This document shows, piece by piece, positions 11,801-18,844 of a stretch of 64,000 bases of DNA. Both the position numbers and the translations under genes were made by a program. Where the stretch lies: NCBI GenBank assembly GCA_910586625.1, contig CAJUIZ010000006.1, positions 49,092-113,091 of the forward strand. Reading direction: 5' to 3'. How positions within the stretch are numbered: position 1 is the first letter of the stretch; the number at the start of each line of letters is the position of its first letter. Origin of the DNA: an uncultured Christensenellaceae bacterium. Its GTDB lineage: Bacteria; Bacillota; Clostridia; Christensenellales; CAG-314. Below the pieces are notes generated by a model that was given only the letters and a program-made list of their open reading frames with translations, was not told the origin of the DNA and did not search any database.

Positions 11801-11940
11801 CCGTGACCGCGCGGGAATACTGGGAAAAATGTCACGAGAACTCCGATATGACGGAAGCGGAAAAAACGGCTCACCGCGACGAATGGAAGAACGCCACTCT
11901 CAACGAATTTATGAATACTTTACTGCAAGCCATCAACTGA
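8842..11940 (+). CDS. Large membrane-anchored exported protein with His/Cys-rich repeat modules
   Basis: A 1032-aa protein of unrecognised family. A single N-terminal hydrophobic helix (about residues 5-33) anchors it and the rest is probably extracellular. The body contains a recurring core of the type LADTSISELG...MYLGELLGY, at about 10177, 10609, 10921 and 11314. Between these cores lie Cys/His clusters with H-x-H and C-Y pairs (for example HEHADECYGW and HAHTDECYS), beginning near residue 339. Similar HxHxxxC motifs occur in large adhesin-like proteins of gut Firmicutes, where their role is unclear; metal binding is my inference. No LPxTG signal is seen at the C-terminus. The ATG at 8842 has a GGAG site, and a strong bidirectional terminator follows. 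Confidence 0.82.
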   Translation: MNRVLVFFLGMLFGIIFIFAALAGGIYIAVTVVKPSDISAESEKFLGDLANMSLLDMAKNIVELYQTKIGVRDEETGRYFTLGEFLTKYNISDEKAFGMKLPQEVLDIPAFEFFNSNNGFDNAMAQIKVSALPAILNMFGQSSDNGENGAAFSDDVIKELSNYSLSDLLAEDKGINYVFQNVAFADVLPSSFPEENSDNKLMWAVGQTKIGKLLDGMSGTGNIFAQLKDGGAFATLGALSVLDIAGDSQYVRAILGESALAAFVDDSGNLNFDSVINGISLGGLLGCQMRLLPYDQETFETYLTDGNVTVAKVTSNGKVMYAKGIQDGAEATWNEADDCGKAEHIHDDACNADGNCAQEEHAHTADCFAYAWYSTAACTSNHDHVDEMEKDGQYYPRVQGLYAVLANLSMADLTNGDSNALFDKIKELKISDLFAAGETSGVIANLSDMTINELMNGGLESIYLGTALSYSRKQCQAPSGTVSEIRAGADTAEIRFYLWENDDKTMLLSDDSEHWYEGRVDCKKADCEHRFADCYGYVWYTSEHYDNQVAGISARLASKTVKELTSINRIVSSLTLSDVLDPVPSILKSLADTSISELGTAIDSMYLGELLGYKHMLDCKQTHEHADECYGWFEANCGDDSHAHTDECYSKPAEGLLAKFADKRISQLNTIGDTVKELTLADVLDPVPSMLADLADTQIGELGNKLNDMYVGAAMGYVRNEKDGTQYTDESTADGEVKSDGNAFVKTDNGKWYEAELTCKDSHTHFAACYEYVWYTDSTYTEKPTGVNKAFCNYTLSSISNATNELTLAKLGIDTNGNKILDSVKDEKITDIGSKISNLKMGVALGYADYTDKPLCGNASHAHSGDCYGWLEECGKTDCSHGQHFALDGKNYVKVKGLSAKIADKSIADLGQGNAISGITETLTIGDLIDSGMMDIGADANNYKFALLSAACVENTHTFTEGAQTFGCSFQDFMTYSAAYKLTHGTTVTAREYWEKCHENSDMTEAEKTAHRDEWKNATLNEFMNTLLQAIN
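10177..11388 (+). repeat. Protein-coding repeat array: four copies of an L(A/S)D..I.ELG..MYLG..LGY core
   Basis: Core copies begin at about 10177, 10609, 10921 and 11314, so the spacing is 432, 312 and 393 nt. Two copies are also preceded by the near-identical LTLSDVLDPVPSIL and LTLADVLDPVPSML. Cys/His-rich segments of variable length separate the cores. The copies are diverged at DNA level, so this is an old duplication and not a fresh tandem repeat. Confidence 0.75.
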
Positions 11941-11960
11941 TAATTACAGGTTATTAACGC

Positions 11961-11997
11961 AAAAAAATCTCTCCGTTTATATCGGAGAGATTTTTTA
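11961..11997. terminator. Bidirectional intrinsic terminator
   Basis: A perfect 10-bp stem (AATCTCTCCG with CGGAGAGATT), a 7-nt loop, and A/T runs on both sides. It sits between the convergent ends of the large repeat protein (plus) and the FAD dehydrogenase gene (minus) and can serve both. Confidence 0.9.
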
Positions 11998-12024
11998 TAA
12001 GGCAACGATATACAAATTAAAACG

Positions 12025-13611
12025 TTAACCGAGCCGCTTTGCCAACGCCATAGCTACGCGCAGACCGTCCACCGCCGACGATACTATGCCGCCCGCGTAC
12101 CCCGCGCCTTCGCCTGCGGGATACAGGTTGCGGATATTGCTTTGAAAACCGTCGCCGCGTGTTATCCTGACGGGTGAAGACGTGCGCGTTTCCACGCCTG
12201 TTAACAGTCCGTAATCCGCAAAGCCTTTTATTTTGCCGTTGAAGTACGCAAGCGAGCTTGCAAGGTCGTCGGAAATCGCCTTGGGAAGCAGGCTGCGAAG
12301 ATTGGCTAATTGGATACCGCGCGGATAGCTTGGAGTTATTACCGCCGAAGCGGACGGGACGTCCGCTATGAAATCGGCGGCGTTTTGACAGGGCGCGACA
12401 TAATTGCCGCCGCCCAAGCCGTATGCCTTGCGCTCCAAATCGCGCTGAAAGCGCAACCCCGAAAATACGTCCTTGCCGTATCCGAAGGCAGCCAAATCGT
12501 CGGCGTTGACCGTTACGACAATTGCGCTGTTGCTGTTGGGCGCGTTACGCGCGTAGTCGCTCATACCGTTGACAACCAACGCTTCGAGTTCGCTCGAAGC
12601 GGCGACTACCGTTCCGCCCGGGCACATACAGAAACTGTAACAGCCGCGGCCGTCGGGGCAGTTGTTTACCAGCTTGTAGCTTGCCGAGCCTAAATCGCGG
12701 TGAGATGCGAACAGCTCGCCGTACTGAGCCTTGTTTATAAATTCGCGCTCGTGTTCTATGCGCAGACCCACGGCGAAGGGCTTGAAGCTCATATCCGCCC
12801 CGCGCGAGTACAGCGTTTGAAACGTATCGCGCGCGCTGTGTCCGCAAGCCAAAATTACGAAATCTGCGGATATACGCTTTATTTCGCCGTTTGCATTTAT
12901 TTCAACGCCCGTAACAACTCCGTCCGATACGGAAAAATCGGTTACAGCCGTATCGAACAGAAACTTGCCGCCGTGAGAAATTATGCGGTCGCGCATATTC
13001 GCTACGAGCGGTTTAAGCTTGTCCGTACCGATATGTGGAAGCGCGGACGTAAGAATATCCCGCGGCGCGCCGAAACGCACAAGCTCGTCGAATACGGTGT
13101 AGATAAGGGGCGACGACGTGCCTGTTGTCAGCTTGCCGTCGGAAAAAGCTCCCGCTCCGCCCAATCCGAACTGAACGTTGCAATTCTCGTCCAATTGTCC
13201 GCCGCCGAAAAAGCCGTTTACCTTGCCTTCGCGCTGCGCGATATCCGAACCGCGTTCGATTACCGTAACGTCTAAACCGCATTTGACGAGATAAAGAGCG
13301 GCGAACAGTCCCGCAGGGCCCGCGCCCACTACGACGCAGCGTTTGTCCGTTGCAAGCTTCGGGACACTGTTAAGTACGTTTACCTGCGGACGGTATGCGG
13401 CGGCGTTAGACGGAATCGCGTCCGTTTGCACCACGTACGAGCATACGAAACGGACGGCGGACTTGTCTCGCGCGTCAACGCTGCGCTTGTGCAGCCGCCA
13501 ATCGTCTATCTGTGACGGCTTGACGTTTAACGACTTGGAAATACGCCGCAACGCTTCCTGCTCGGACGCGCCTATCGGAATATTGATTGGTTTTGTAAGA
13601 TAAAGAGCCAT
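12025..13611 (-). CDS. FAD-dependent dehydrogenase-like protein (COG2509 family)
   Basis: A 528-aa flavoprotein of the uncharacterised NAD(FAD)-dependent dehydrogenase family. An N-terminal ~90-residue ferredoxin-like region is followed by the FAD dinucleotide-binding motif VVVGAGPAGLFAALYL near residue 90. A GGGQLDENCNVQFG segment typical of the family follows, then an FAD-contacting C-terminus (AGEGAGYAGGIVSSAVDG). I took the ATG at 13611, one base after the stop of the upstream flavoprotein gene. A longer frame to 13680 lies inside that gene. The physiological substrate is not known for this family. The two adjacent flavoenzyme genes are probably cotranscribed. Confidence 0.88.
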   Translation of the reverse strand: MALYLTKPINIPIGASEQEALRRISKSLNVKPSQIDDWRLHKRSVDARDKSAVRFVCSYVVQTDAIPSNAAAYRPQVNVLNSVPKLATDKRCVVVGAGPAGLFAALYLVKCGLDVTVIERGSDIAQREGKVNGFFGGGQLDENCNVQFGLGGAGAFSDGKLTTGTSSPLIYTVFDELVRFGAPRDILTSALPHIGTDKLKPLVANMRDRIISHGGKFLFDTAVTDFSVSDGVVTGVEINANGEIKRISADFVILACGHSARDTFQTLYSRGADMSFKPFAVGLRIEHEREFINKAQYGELFASHRDLGSASYKLVNNCPDGRGCYSFCMCPGGTVVAASSELEALVVNGMSDYARNAPNSNSAIVVTVNADDLAAFGYGKDVFSGLRFQRDLERKAYGLGGGNYVAPCQNAADFIADVPSASAVITPSYPRGIQLANLRSLLPKAISDDLASSLAYFNGKIKGFADYGLLTGVETRTSSPVRITRGDGFQSNIRNLYPAGEGAGYAGGIVSSAVDGLRVAMALAKRLG

Positions 13612-13612
13612 A

Positions 13613-14788
13613 CTAAATTTTTCCGTACGCCGTTTGACGTTGCTGTTCGGAGAAGGTATACAGAGCGGAAGCCGCCGCAAAATACAGATTGTTGCCGCCG
13701 CAAATTCCGTCGACGTTGAGCACTTCGCCGAGAGCCGTTATACCGTTGGGCAAAGTAAGCGTATCGGGATTGATGTATCTGTCGTCAATTCCGCCCGCGG
13801 TTACCTGACTCATAGAAAAATCCAAGGATTTGAGATATTGAAAGCGCATATTCTTGGCGGTATGCGCAAGCACGGATACGTCGTTTCCGCCGCAGCGTTT
13901 GATTACGACTTCCGCAACCTTATTGTGAAGTATTCCGTAAAACAGTTTGTTCGCGTCGTAGCCCGATTTCATCCTTAAATACAGCAGGTCTGCAAGATCC
14001 CACTGAGTCATACCGGGAACAAGGTCTGCTATGAAAATGTAATCGCCCTGCTGTCTTTTGACCTGCCTGCGCGCTATTATCGCCGACAGATTGAATACGC
14101 ATATGCCCGACAGACCGTAGTCCTTGAACAAAATCTCCCCGCTTTGCTTGCCCAAAAGCAGCGCGCCGTCGTATAACGAAACTTCGGCCTTTACCCGTAT
14201 ACCGTTGAGCACGCCTTCCATATTGTGAATTTTGACGGGAACAAGCGACGGAATAAGGGGCGTAAAATACTCCTTGGGAGCGACTGCGTACGGGGACGTT
14301 TCCAACGCCTGACTGCTGCTTCCGCAAGCGAGTACTACCTTGTCGAAACAACGGCTTGCGCCGCCCATACGCACTTCGTAGCCCTGCTGACAGGGCTTGC
14401 AGCTTGTGACTTCGGCGTCGCATTCCGTTTTGCCGCCGTACTTTGCCAATTGGTACCGTAAGCAATCGACGACGTTAGACGCGGAATCGGACAAGGGATA
14501 AAGTCTGCCTTCGGAATCGGCGTACGTACGCACGCCCAAGCTTTCGAGAAACCGCAGATATTCGCCGACGGAAATTGCCGACAGCACGCGGTTTACAAGC
14601 GGACTTTTGTTGTAATCCGCCGCCGAAACGGCGGAATTGCCCAAGTTGCACTTGCCGTTGCCCGTCATAGATATTTTTTTGCCTACGCGCGAATTGCGCT
14701 CCGCAACCGTAACGTCATAGCCGTTTTTTGCGGCGACAATCGCGTACGTCAAGCCCGCCATACCGCCGCCGATAACCAAAATTTTCAT
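13613..14788 (-). CDS. FAD-dependent oxidoreductase of the BaiN/HI0933 (YhiN) family
   Basis: A 391-aa flavoprotein. The N-terminal MKILVIGGGMAGLTYA is the Rossmann FAD motif. SRVGKKISMTGNGKCNLGN (about 43-61) is the strongly conserved family signature, and the C-terminal GICGGNNLYFA closes the FAD site. Some family members act as bile acid 3-dehydro-reductases (BaiN); the role here is unknown. The ATG at 14788 has an AGGTGA site and is preferred over a longer frame to 14818. It shares an operon-like arrangement with the COG2509 flavoprotein downstream, with one base between stop and start. Confidence 0.88.
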   Translation of the reverse strand: MKILVIGGGMAGLTYAIVAAKNGYDVTVAERNSRVGKKISMTGNGKCNLGNSAVSAADYNKSPLVNRVLSAISVGEYLRFLESLGVRTYADSEGRLYPLSDSASNVVDCLRYQLAKYGGKTECDAEVTSCKPCQQGYEVRMGGASRCFDKVVLACGSSSQALETSPYAVAPKEYFTPLIPSLVPVKIHNMEGVLNGIRVKAEVSLYDGALLLGKQSGEILFKDYGLSGICVFNLSAIIARRQVKRQQGDYIFIADLVPGMTQWDLADLLYLRMKSGYDANKLFYGILHNKVAEVVIKRCGGNDVSVLAHTAKNMRFQYLKSLDFSMSQVTAGGIDDRYINPDTLTLPNGITALGEVLNVDGICGGNNLYFAAASALYTFSEQQRQTAYGKI

Positions 14789-14840
14789 TGCTTCACCTAC
14801 CGTTATATATTGTAGCAAATAAGCGTGAGTTTCGTCAACT

Positions 14841-15905
14841 TTATTGCCTTACGAAATATCCGTACAGACTGCGAATGACCGACGCGTCGGTTACCAAAAG
14901 CGCCTTGGAGCCGTCCGCTTCGAAGCTGTACACTTCCACTCTGTCCGCGGAAAAGGACCTGTCGAAGCAGTCGAAGCAAAAACGGTTATCGCAAAAAAAA
15001 CGCGAAAAAATTTGCGTAATTTTGCTTAGCGGCATTGCGTGAAGAACAGTGGTTACAAACTTGCCGTCGGCAATCTTTTCCGTAACGGACAGCAGCTCGT
15101 TGCGCGAAGGACAGTTCGATATAAGCGTAGACGCTCCGCGGTGATTGAAAAAATTGCCGATTTTGATAGGAATGCCGCTGCGTTCGACGGGCGACACCGC
15201 ATCTGGATGCAGCACTTCCGCGCCGCCGACAGACAAACGGTACATCTCGTCGTAGCTCATTGTGGGAATGGTCTGAACACCCGAAATCAACGCCGGATTT
15301 GCCGTTTGAACGCCGTATGCATCCGTCCAATTTTCGTACAGAGAGCTGCCGCTTGCGACGGCGCACAGCGCGCCCGTAACGTCGCTTCCGCCGCGCGAAA
15401 AAGTTTGCCTGCCGTATTTACCCATACCGTAGTATCCGCCCGTTACGGCTAATTCTACGCCCTTGAACGCCCTTTTCATAAGGGACACCGTAGCGTTAAA
15501 CGACAGCTTGGAACCGTTAAAGCGCACTATTCCGTCCGCTTCTACATAGGTTGCGTTTAGGTACTTTGCCACGAACTTGGCGGACAGCTCTTCCCCCAAA
15601 GACATACAGTAACTTATATCGCGCGAACGGGCGCGGGAATGCGCTTCGTCAAGCGTTTCTTCGGCGTTTATAGGTATGCAGTTGACTGCGGCGAGACGCG
15701 CGTATTTGTCGGCTATTGCGCGCCAAACGCCTTCGTCGCCCGTAACGTAGTAGCGTTGTAGCAAATCGGTGGTCTTGACGTCCTGCGCATACTCCTTGCC
15801 GACTGCGCTTACAACGACGCGGTTATGGAACGGCGTCAGAATTTCCTTTACAAAATGAAGATTGGCGGGGGTTATAGCCGTACCGCCGAACTTTGCCGTA
15901 ATCAT
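14841..15905 (-). CDS. Aspartate kinase
   Basis: Phosphorylates aspartate, the first step toward diaminopimelate, lysine, threonine and methionine. The protein is 354 aa. The amino-acid-kinase motif KFGGTA is at 5-10, the SLGEELSA substrate region at about 102-109, and RGGSDVTG at 171-178 in the nucleotide-binding part. The C-terminus after residue 280 is shorter than the usual tandem ACT regulatory unit (typical aspartokinases are 400-450 aa). Feedback control may therefore be reduced or different, which is an inference. The partner enzymes asd, dapA, dapB and ddh are elsewhere in this window. Confidence 0.88.
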   Translation of the reverse strand: MITAKFGGTAITPANLHFVKEILTPFHNRVVVSAVGKEYAQDVKTTDLLQRYYVTGDEGVWRAIADKYARLAAVNCIPINAEETLDEAHSRARSRDISYCMSLGEELSAKFVAKYLNATYVEADGIVRFNGSKLSFNATVSLMKRAFKGVELAVTGGYYGMGKYGRQTFSRGGSDVTGALCAVASGSSLYENWTDAYGVQTANPALISGVQTIPTMSYDEMYRLSVGGAEVLHPDAVSPVERSGIPIKIGNFFNHRGASTLISNCPSRNELLSVTEKIADGKFVTTVLHAMPLSKITQIFSRFFCDNRFCFDCFDRSFSADRVEVYSFEADGSKALLVTDASVIRSLYGYFVRQ

Positions 15906-15950
15906 AATGTAATGTACTGTGATAAACGGCGTTTAATTCGAAAAAACGAC

Positions 15951-15978
15951 AAAAAAAACGCCGCTTATACAAGCGGCG
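15951..15978 (-). terminator. Intrinsic terminator after the cdaA unit
   Basis: On the minus strand an 8-bp stem (CGCCGCTT with AAGCGGCG), a 4-nt loop, then eight T residues. It lies 43 nt beyond the stop of the small membrane protein that follows cdaA. Confidence 0.88.
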
Positions 15979-16020
15979 CATATTACATAACAAAAGGAAA
16001 ATGGGAAACCGAAGAACGAC

Positions 16021-16155
16021 CTAAACGGCGCAAAACGATATTACCAACGTTACTACGACGGCGCAAACCACCGCCAAAAGCAGCAATCCGAAATAATGCT
16101 TGAAAAAGTGTTTGAATCTCGAGCCGAAGCCGTGTTTGTTATCAGTCTTCTTCAT
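16021..16155 (-). CDS. 44-aa single-pass membrane protein overlapping the cdaA end
   Basis: A short frame starting at ATG 16155-16153, which lies inside the last codons of cdaA and overlaps it by 14 nt. The product is 44 aa: a basic, aromatic N-terminus (MKKTDNKHGFGSRFKHFFKH) followed by one strong hydrophobic helix at about residues 22-44. The stop is at 16023-16021 and a terminator follows at 15951-15978, so the transcript ends just after this gene. In many Firmicutes the gene after cdaA is cdaR (ybbR), a membrane protein that regulates CdaA; cdaR is absent here. A role as a small CdaA partner is my inference from coupling and topology. The protein is unlike anything I recognise. Confidence 0.6.
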   Translation of the reverse strand: MKKTDNKHGFGSRFKHFFKHYFGLLLLAVVCAVVVTLVISFCAV

Positions 16156-16993
16156 CGTTCAGCAACCCCCAAATACTTACTTCCTGTCCCTTATCCGCCA
16201 ATTTCATAGCGCATTCCAGTATGGCTTTCAACTGGTCGGCATCCAAATAACGCTTGACTTTGCCGTCGCGTACGGCGGAGATAATACCCGTTTCTTCGCT
16301 GACTACTATTGCGGTCAGGCTCGGAAACGCTTCGGATACGCCTATCGCGGCGCGGTGACGCGTTCCGAATTCGCGCGGGAGATTGTGCGCCTGAGTAAGA
16401 GGCAGATAGCACCCTGCGGATACAACCTTGTTGTCCGTTATTACTACGGCTCCGTCGTGAAGGGGCGTTTTGGGGAAAAACAGCGTTTCCAAAAGCTCGG
16501 CGGATATTTCCGCGTTCACCTTGGTGCCGCTCTCCAAAATTGTGTCGGACAGGTCGTCCGCTACTATTATGAGCGCGCCCGTATCCGTCTTGGACAGGCG
16601 CAGACACGCCTTGACGATTTCGGAAACGGATTGATTGAGATCGTCCCGTCCGTAATCGTCTTCGTCGCTGTCGCGGTTGACGGAGCGTTTAAGCGACAGA
16701 CGGAACAAGTCGCGATGGAATTCCTGATTAAACAGCGATACGCCCACAAGGCAAATGATTCCGTACGTGGTATACGCAAGGAACATAACTACCGTCTTGG
16801 GCAAAGCGAAGGACAGAGCAAATACAAACAAAACCGCCAACACGGCGAAAATTATAAGCGTCTGCATATTGCTCTTTTTGGCGTAATAAAACAGCGCGTA
16901 GAATACAAGCGTAAACAAAAGCACTATTCCTACGCGGGCGAATACCGTCGAAAGAGTCCAATCAGTAAAAAAGTTTGTCAGAAAATCCCACAT
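16142..16993 (-). CDS. cdaA: Diadenylate cyclase CdaA (c-di-AMP synthase)
   Basis: Makes cyclic di-AMP from two ATP at the inner face of the membrane. The protein is 283 aa, the usual CdaA size. Three N-terminal membrane helices lie at about residues 17-37, 43-63 and 67-88, followed by the DAC domain with the active-site motifs DGAVVI (180-185) and RHRAA (212-216). The ATG at 16993 has an AAAGGGA ribosome binding site. The gene is followed not by cdaR and glmM but by a 44-aa membrane protein in overlapping frame. c-di-AMP is usually essential for potassium and wall homeostasis in Firmicutes. An overlapping antisense frame on the plus strand is a shadow. Confidence 0.95.
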   Translation of the reverse strand: MWDFLTNFFTDWTLSTVFARVGIVLLFTLVFYALFYYAKKSNMQTLIIFAVLAVLFVFALSFALPKTVVMFLAYTTYGIICLVGVSLFNQEFHRDLFRLSLKRSVNRDSDEDDYGRDDLNQSVSEIVKACLRLSKTDTGALIIVADDLSDTILESGTKVNAEISAELLETLFFPKTPLHDGAVVITDNKVVSAGCYLPLTQAHNLPREFGTRHRAAIGVSEAFPSLTAIVVSEETGIISAVRDGKVKRYLDADQLKAILECAMKLADKGQEVSIWGLLNDEED

Positions 16994-17201
16994 TTTTTGC
17001 GTCCCTTTTTAAGAAATTACGTTACAAAATTATAACCGTCAAAGCGTTTTATAAGGGCGTAAAACCGTACGATTACGCCCGAAACGGAAAGAAAAAACTC
17101 TCCGTTAAACACTGTGAAACAATTATTACATATATATAATACAATATTTTATCAAAAAAATAAAGCGTATATATCAACTTTTAGCGCGAATTTTTAATTT
17201 T

Positions 17202-17231
17202 TTGACAATTTTTTTTGCAAATTTGCATAAA
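17202..17231 (+). promoter_or_regulatory. Probable promoter of ddh
   Basis: A perfect TTGACA (17202-17207), an 18-nt spacer and a weak CATAAA -10 (17226-17231), about 26 nt before the ddh ATG. A GGAG site follows. The -10 is poor, so the exact box is uncertain. Confidence 0.5.
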
Positions 17232-17257
17232 TAATACATGTAATACGGAGAAAAAAT

Positions 17258-18142
17258 ATGAAACTTGCAATAATCGGCTACGGCAACTTAGGCAAAAGCT
17301 TGGAACGCGAAATAAAGAAAAGAGACGAATTGGAGCTTACGGCAATATACTCGCGCAGAACGTTAGACAACCCGTTATACCGCTCGGCGGCGTATATAGA
17401 CAAATGCGACGCAGACGTTGCGCTGATCGCGTTGGGAAGCCTGCGCGACGTTATGAGCTACGCAGACAGGTTTGCGCATATAAATACGGTGGACAGCTTC
17501 GACACTCACGCAAGGATTGCGGAATACAAACAAAAATTAGGGGAGCTTAAAACGGACGGACTGTCAATAATTTCCGCAGGCTGGGACCCCGGACTGCTTA
17601 GCCTTGCGCGCGGAATTTTTGCAAACGACGGCGCGGAAAACGTTACGGTATGGGGCGAAGGCGTATCGCAGGGACATTCCAACGCCATACGCGCGATTGA
17701 CGGAGTTTTGGACGCGGTTCAGTTTACCGTGCCTAAGGACGGCTACGAACGGCTAATAAAAAACGGCGAACGGGACGGCTGCCGCCTGCACCGCCGCGTT
17801 TGCTTCGTCGCCGCAGTTGAAAGCGACAAAGAACGTATAGAAACGGAAATAAAAACGATGCCGCGGTACTTCGAGGGGTATGATACGGAAGTAACATTTG
17901 TAAGCGCGCAGGAAATACGACGGTTGAAAGAGCGCGAGAGACACAGCGGCCGAGTTATAACGGAAGGCTGCGGATTCGGCGCAAAGACGGAAGTTTTTAT
18001 GGAAAGCAACGCGGATTTTACCGCAAAAATAATGCTGCGGTACGCGCAGGCGATTCCGCAACTGTTAAAAGACGGATACAAAGGCGCGTTAGACGTATTC
18101 GACATACCGCTGAAATACATAGCGGACGGCAATCTGATTTGA
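17258..18142 (+). CDS. ddh: meso-Diaminopimelate D-dehydrogenase
   Basis: Reductive amination of tetrahydrodipicolinate (as 2-amino-6-ketopimelate) to meso-diaminopimelate with NADPH and ammonia, bypassing the succinylase or acetylase branches. The protein is 294 aa. The dinucleotide motif is GYGNLG at 7-12, and the substrate-binding motifs DSFDTHA, SAGWDPGLLS and GVSQGHSNAIR match the Ddh family in order. There is a GGAG site before ATG 17258. With aspartokinase, asd, dapA and dapB in the same window, a full aspartate-to-DAP route is encoded. A bidirectional terminator follows. It is divergent from cdaA. Confidence 0.94.
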   Translation: MKLAIIGYGNLGKSLEREIKKRDELELTAIYSRRTLDNPLYRSAAYIDKCDADVALIALGSLRDVMSYADRFAHINTVDSFDTHARIAEYKQKLGELKTDGLSIISAGWDPGLLSLARGIFANDGAENVTVWGEGVSQGHSNAIRAIDGVLDAVQFTVPKDGYERLIKNGERDGCRLHRRVCFVAAVESDKERIETEIKTMPRYFEGYDTEVTFVSAQEIRRLKERERHSGRVITEGCGFGAKTEVFMESNADFTAKIMLRYAQAIPQLLKDGYKGALDVFDIPLKYIADGNLI

Positions 18143-18165
18143 TATTTACTCGGCGCATAAATACA

Positions 18166-18197
18166 AAACCCCTGCCGTTTGCCGACGGCAGGGGTTT
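18166..18197. terminator. Bidirectional terminator between ddh and the dCMP deaminase gene
   Basis: A perfect 12-bp stem (AAACCCCTGCCG with CGGCAGGGGTTT) and an 8-nt loop, placed between convergent genes. Confidence 0.85.
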
Positions 18198-18209
18198 ACT
18201 GCTTATATT

Positions 18210-18662
18210 TTACAATTTGTCGTAGACGTCCACCTGAACGCCGGCTTCTTGCAGCAATTGCATAGAAAAGTCGTCGGGATAGCCGTCCTTGTAAACGATA
18301 CGCTTGATACCCGCGTTGATAATCATCTTGGCGCAGATGACGCAGGGCTGATGCGTGCAGTACAGCGTTGCGCCTTCCAACACTATTCCCAAGCGCGCGG
18401 CTTGAATTATGGCGTTTTGTTCGGCGTGGACGGCGTAGCACAACTCGTGTCGGGTTCCGCTTGCTATGCCTAACTTTACGCGCAGGCATTCGCCCTTTTC
18501 CTTGCAGGAAACGACCCCTTCCGGCGCGCCGTTGTAGCCTGTGGTTAGAATGCGTTTGTTCTTGACGATTACCGCGCCTACTTGGCGGTCGGACTTGAAG
18601 CAGCTGGACCAAGTTGCCACCTGCTCCGTCAGCTCCATAAATCTTTTATCCCATTTGTTCAT
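18210..18662 (-). CDS. dCMP/cytidine deaminase family protein (ComEB-like)
   Basis: Zinc-dependent deaminase of 150 aa, likely converting dCMP to dUMP for thymidylate synthesis. The catalytic HAE motif is at 79-81 (YAVHAEQNAI) and the zinc-ligand PCVIC at 106-110. The insertion with CKEKGECLR is typical of ComEB-type dCMP deaminases. The ATG at 18662 is preceded by an AAAAAGG site. It is a single-gene unit, facing ddh across a bidirectional terminator. The late-competence name ComEB reflects operon position in Bacillus and is not evidence for competence here. Confidence 0.92.
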   Translation of the reverse strand: MNKWDKRFMELTEQVATWSSCFKSDRQVGAVIVKNKRILTTGYNGAPEGVVSCKEKGECLRVKLGIASGTRHELCYAVHAEQNAIIQAARLGIVLEGATLYCTHQPCVICAKMIINAGIKRIVYKDGYPDDFSMQLLQEAGVQVDVYDKL

Positions 18663-18680
18663 TAGTAAATACCTTTTTGT

Positions 18681-18752
18681 AATGCGTAATTAAGGCTCCG
18701 CTGCGCTGGATTTCTCCGCGCGTTCGCTACGCTCACTTGGTCGAAATGACAT
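18681..18752. repeat. Interspersed repeat, copy A
   Basis: Contains the words aatgcgtaattaagg and gctgcgctggatttctccg, and ends in ggtcgaaatgaca. A second copy with the same blocks lies at 34201-34295, and a degenerate end-like piece is near 25980-26015. No protein frame is conserved between copies. This looks like a non-coding interspersed repeat. Confidence 0.65.
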
Positions 18753-18785
18753 ATTGTCTGCCAGCCAACACCGAGAGCGAGTGTG

Positions 18786-18833
18786 TTCCGCTTTTGCGCC
18801 TTTGAGCGTAGCGAAACGAAGTCAAAAGCGGAA
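18786..18833 (-). terminator. Hairpin downstream of the DUF2188-type gene
   Basis: An 11-bp perfect stem (TTCCGCTTTTG with CAAAAGCGGAA) separated by a 26-nt loop. It starts 12 nt after the stop at 18845. There is no clean T run, so termination is likely but not certain. Confidence 0.5.
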
Positions 18834-18844
18834 TATACGAGCGA

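Noticed and set aside
16100..17035. Long plus-strand frame antisense to cdaA (311 aa)
   Set aside because: It lies fully over cdaA, has no ribosome binding site and no recognisable protein character; a shadow of the real gene.
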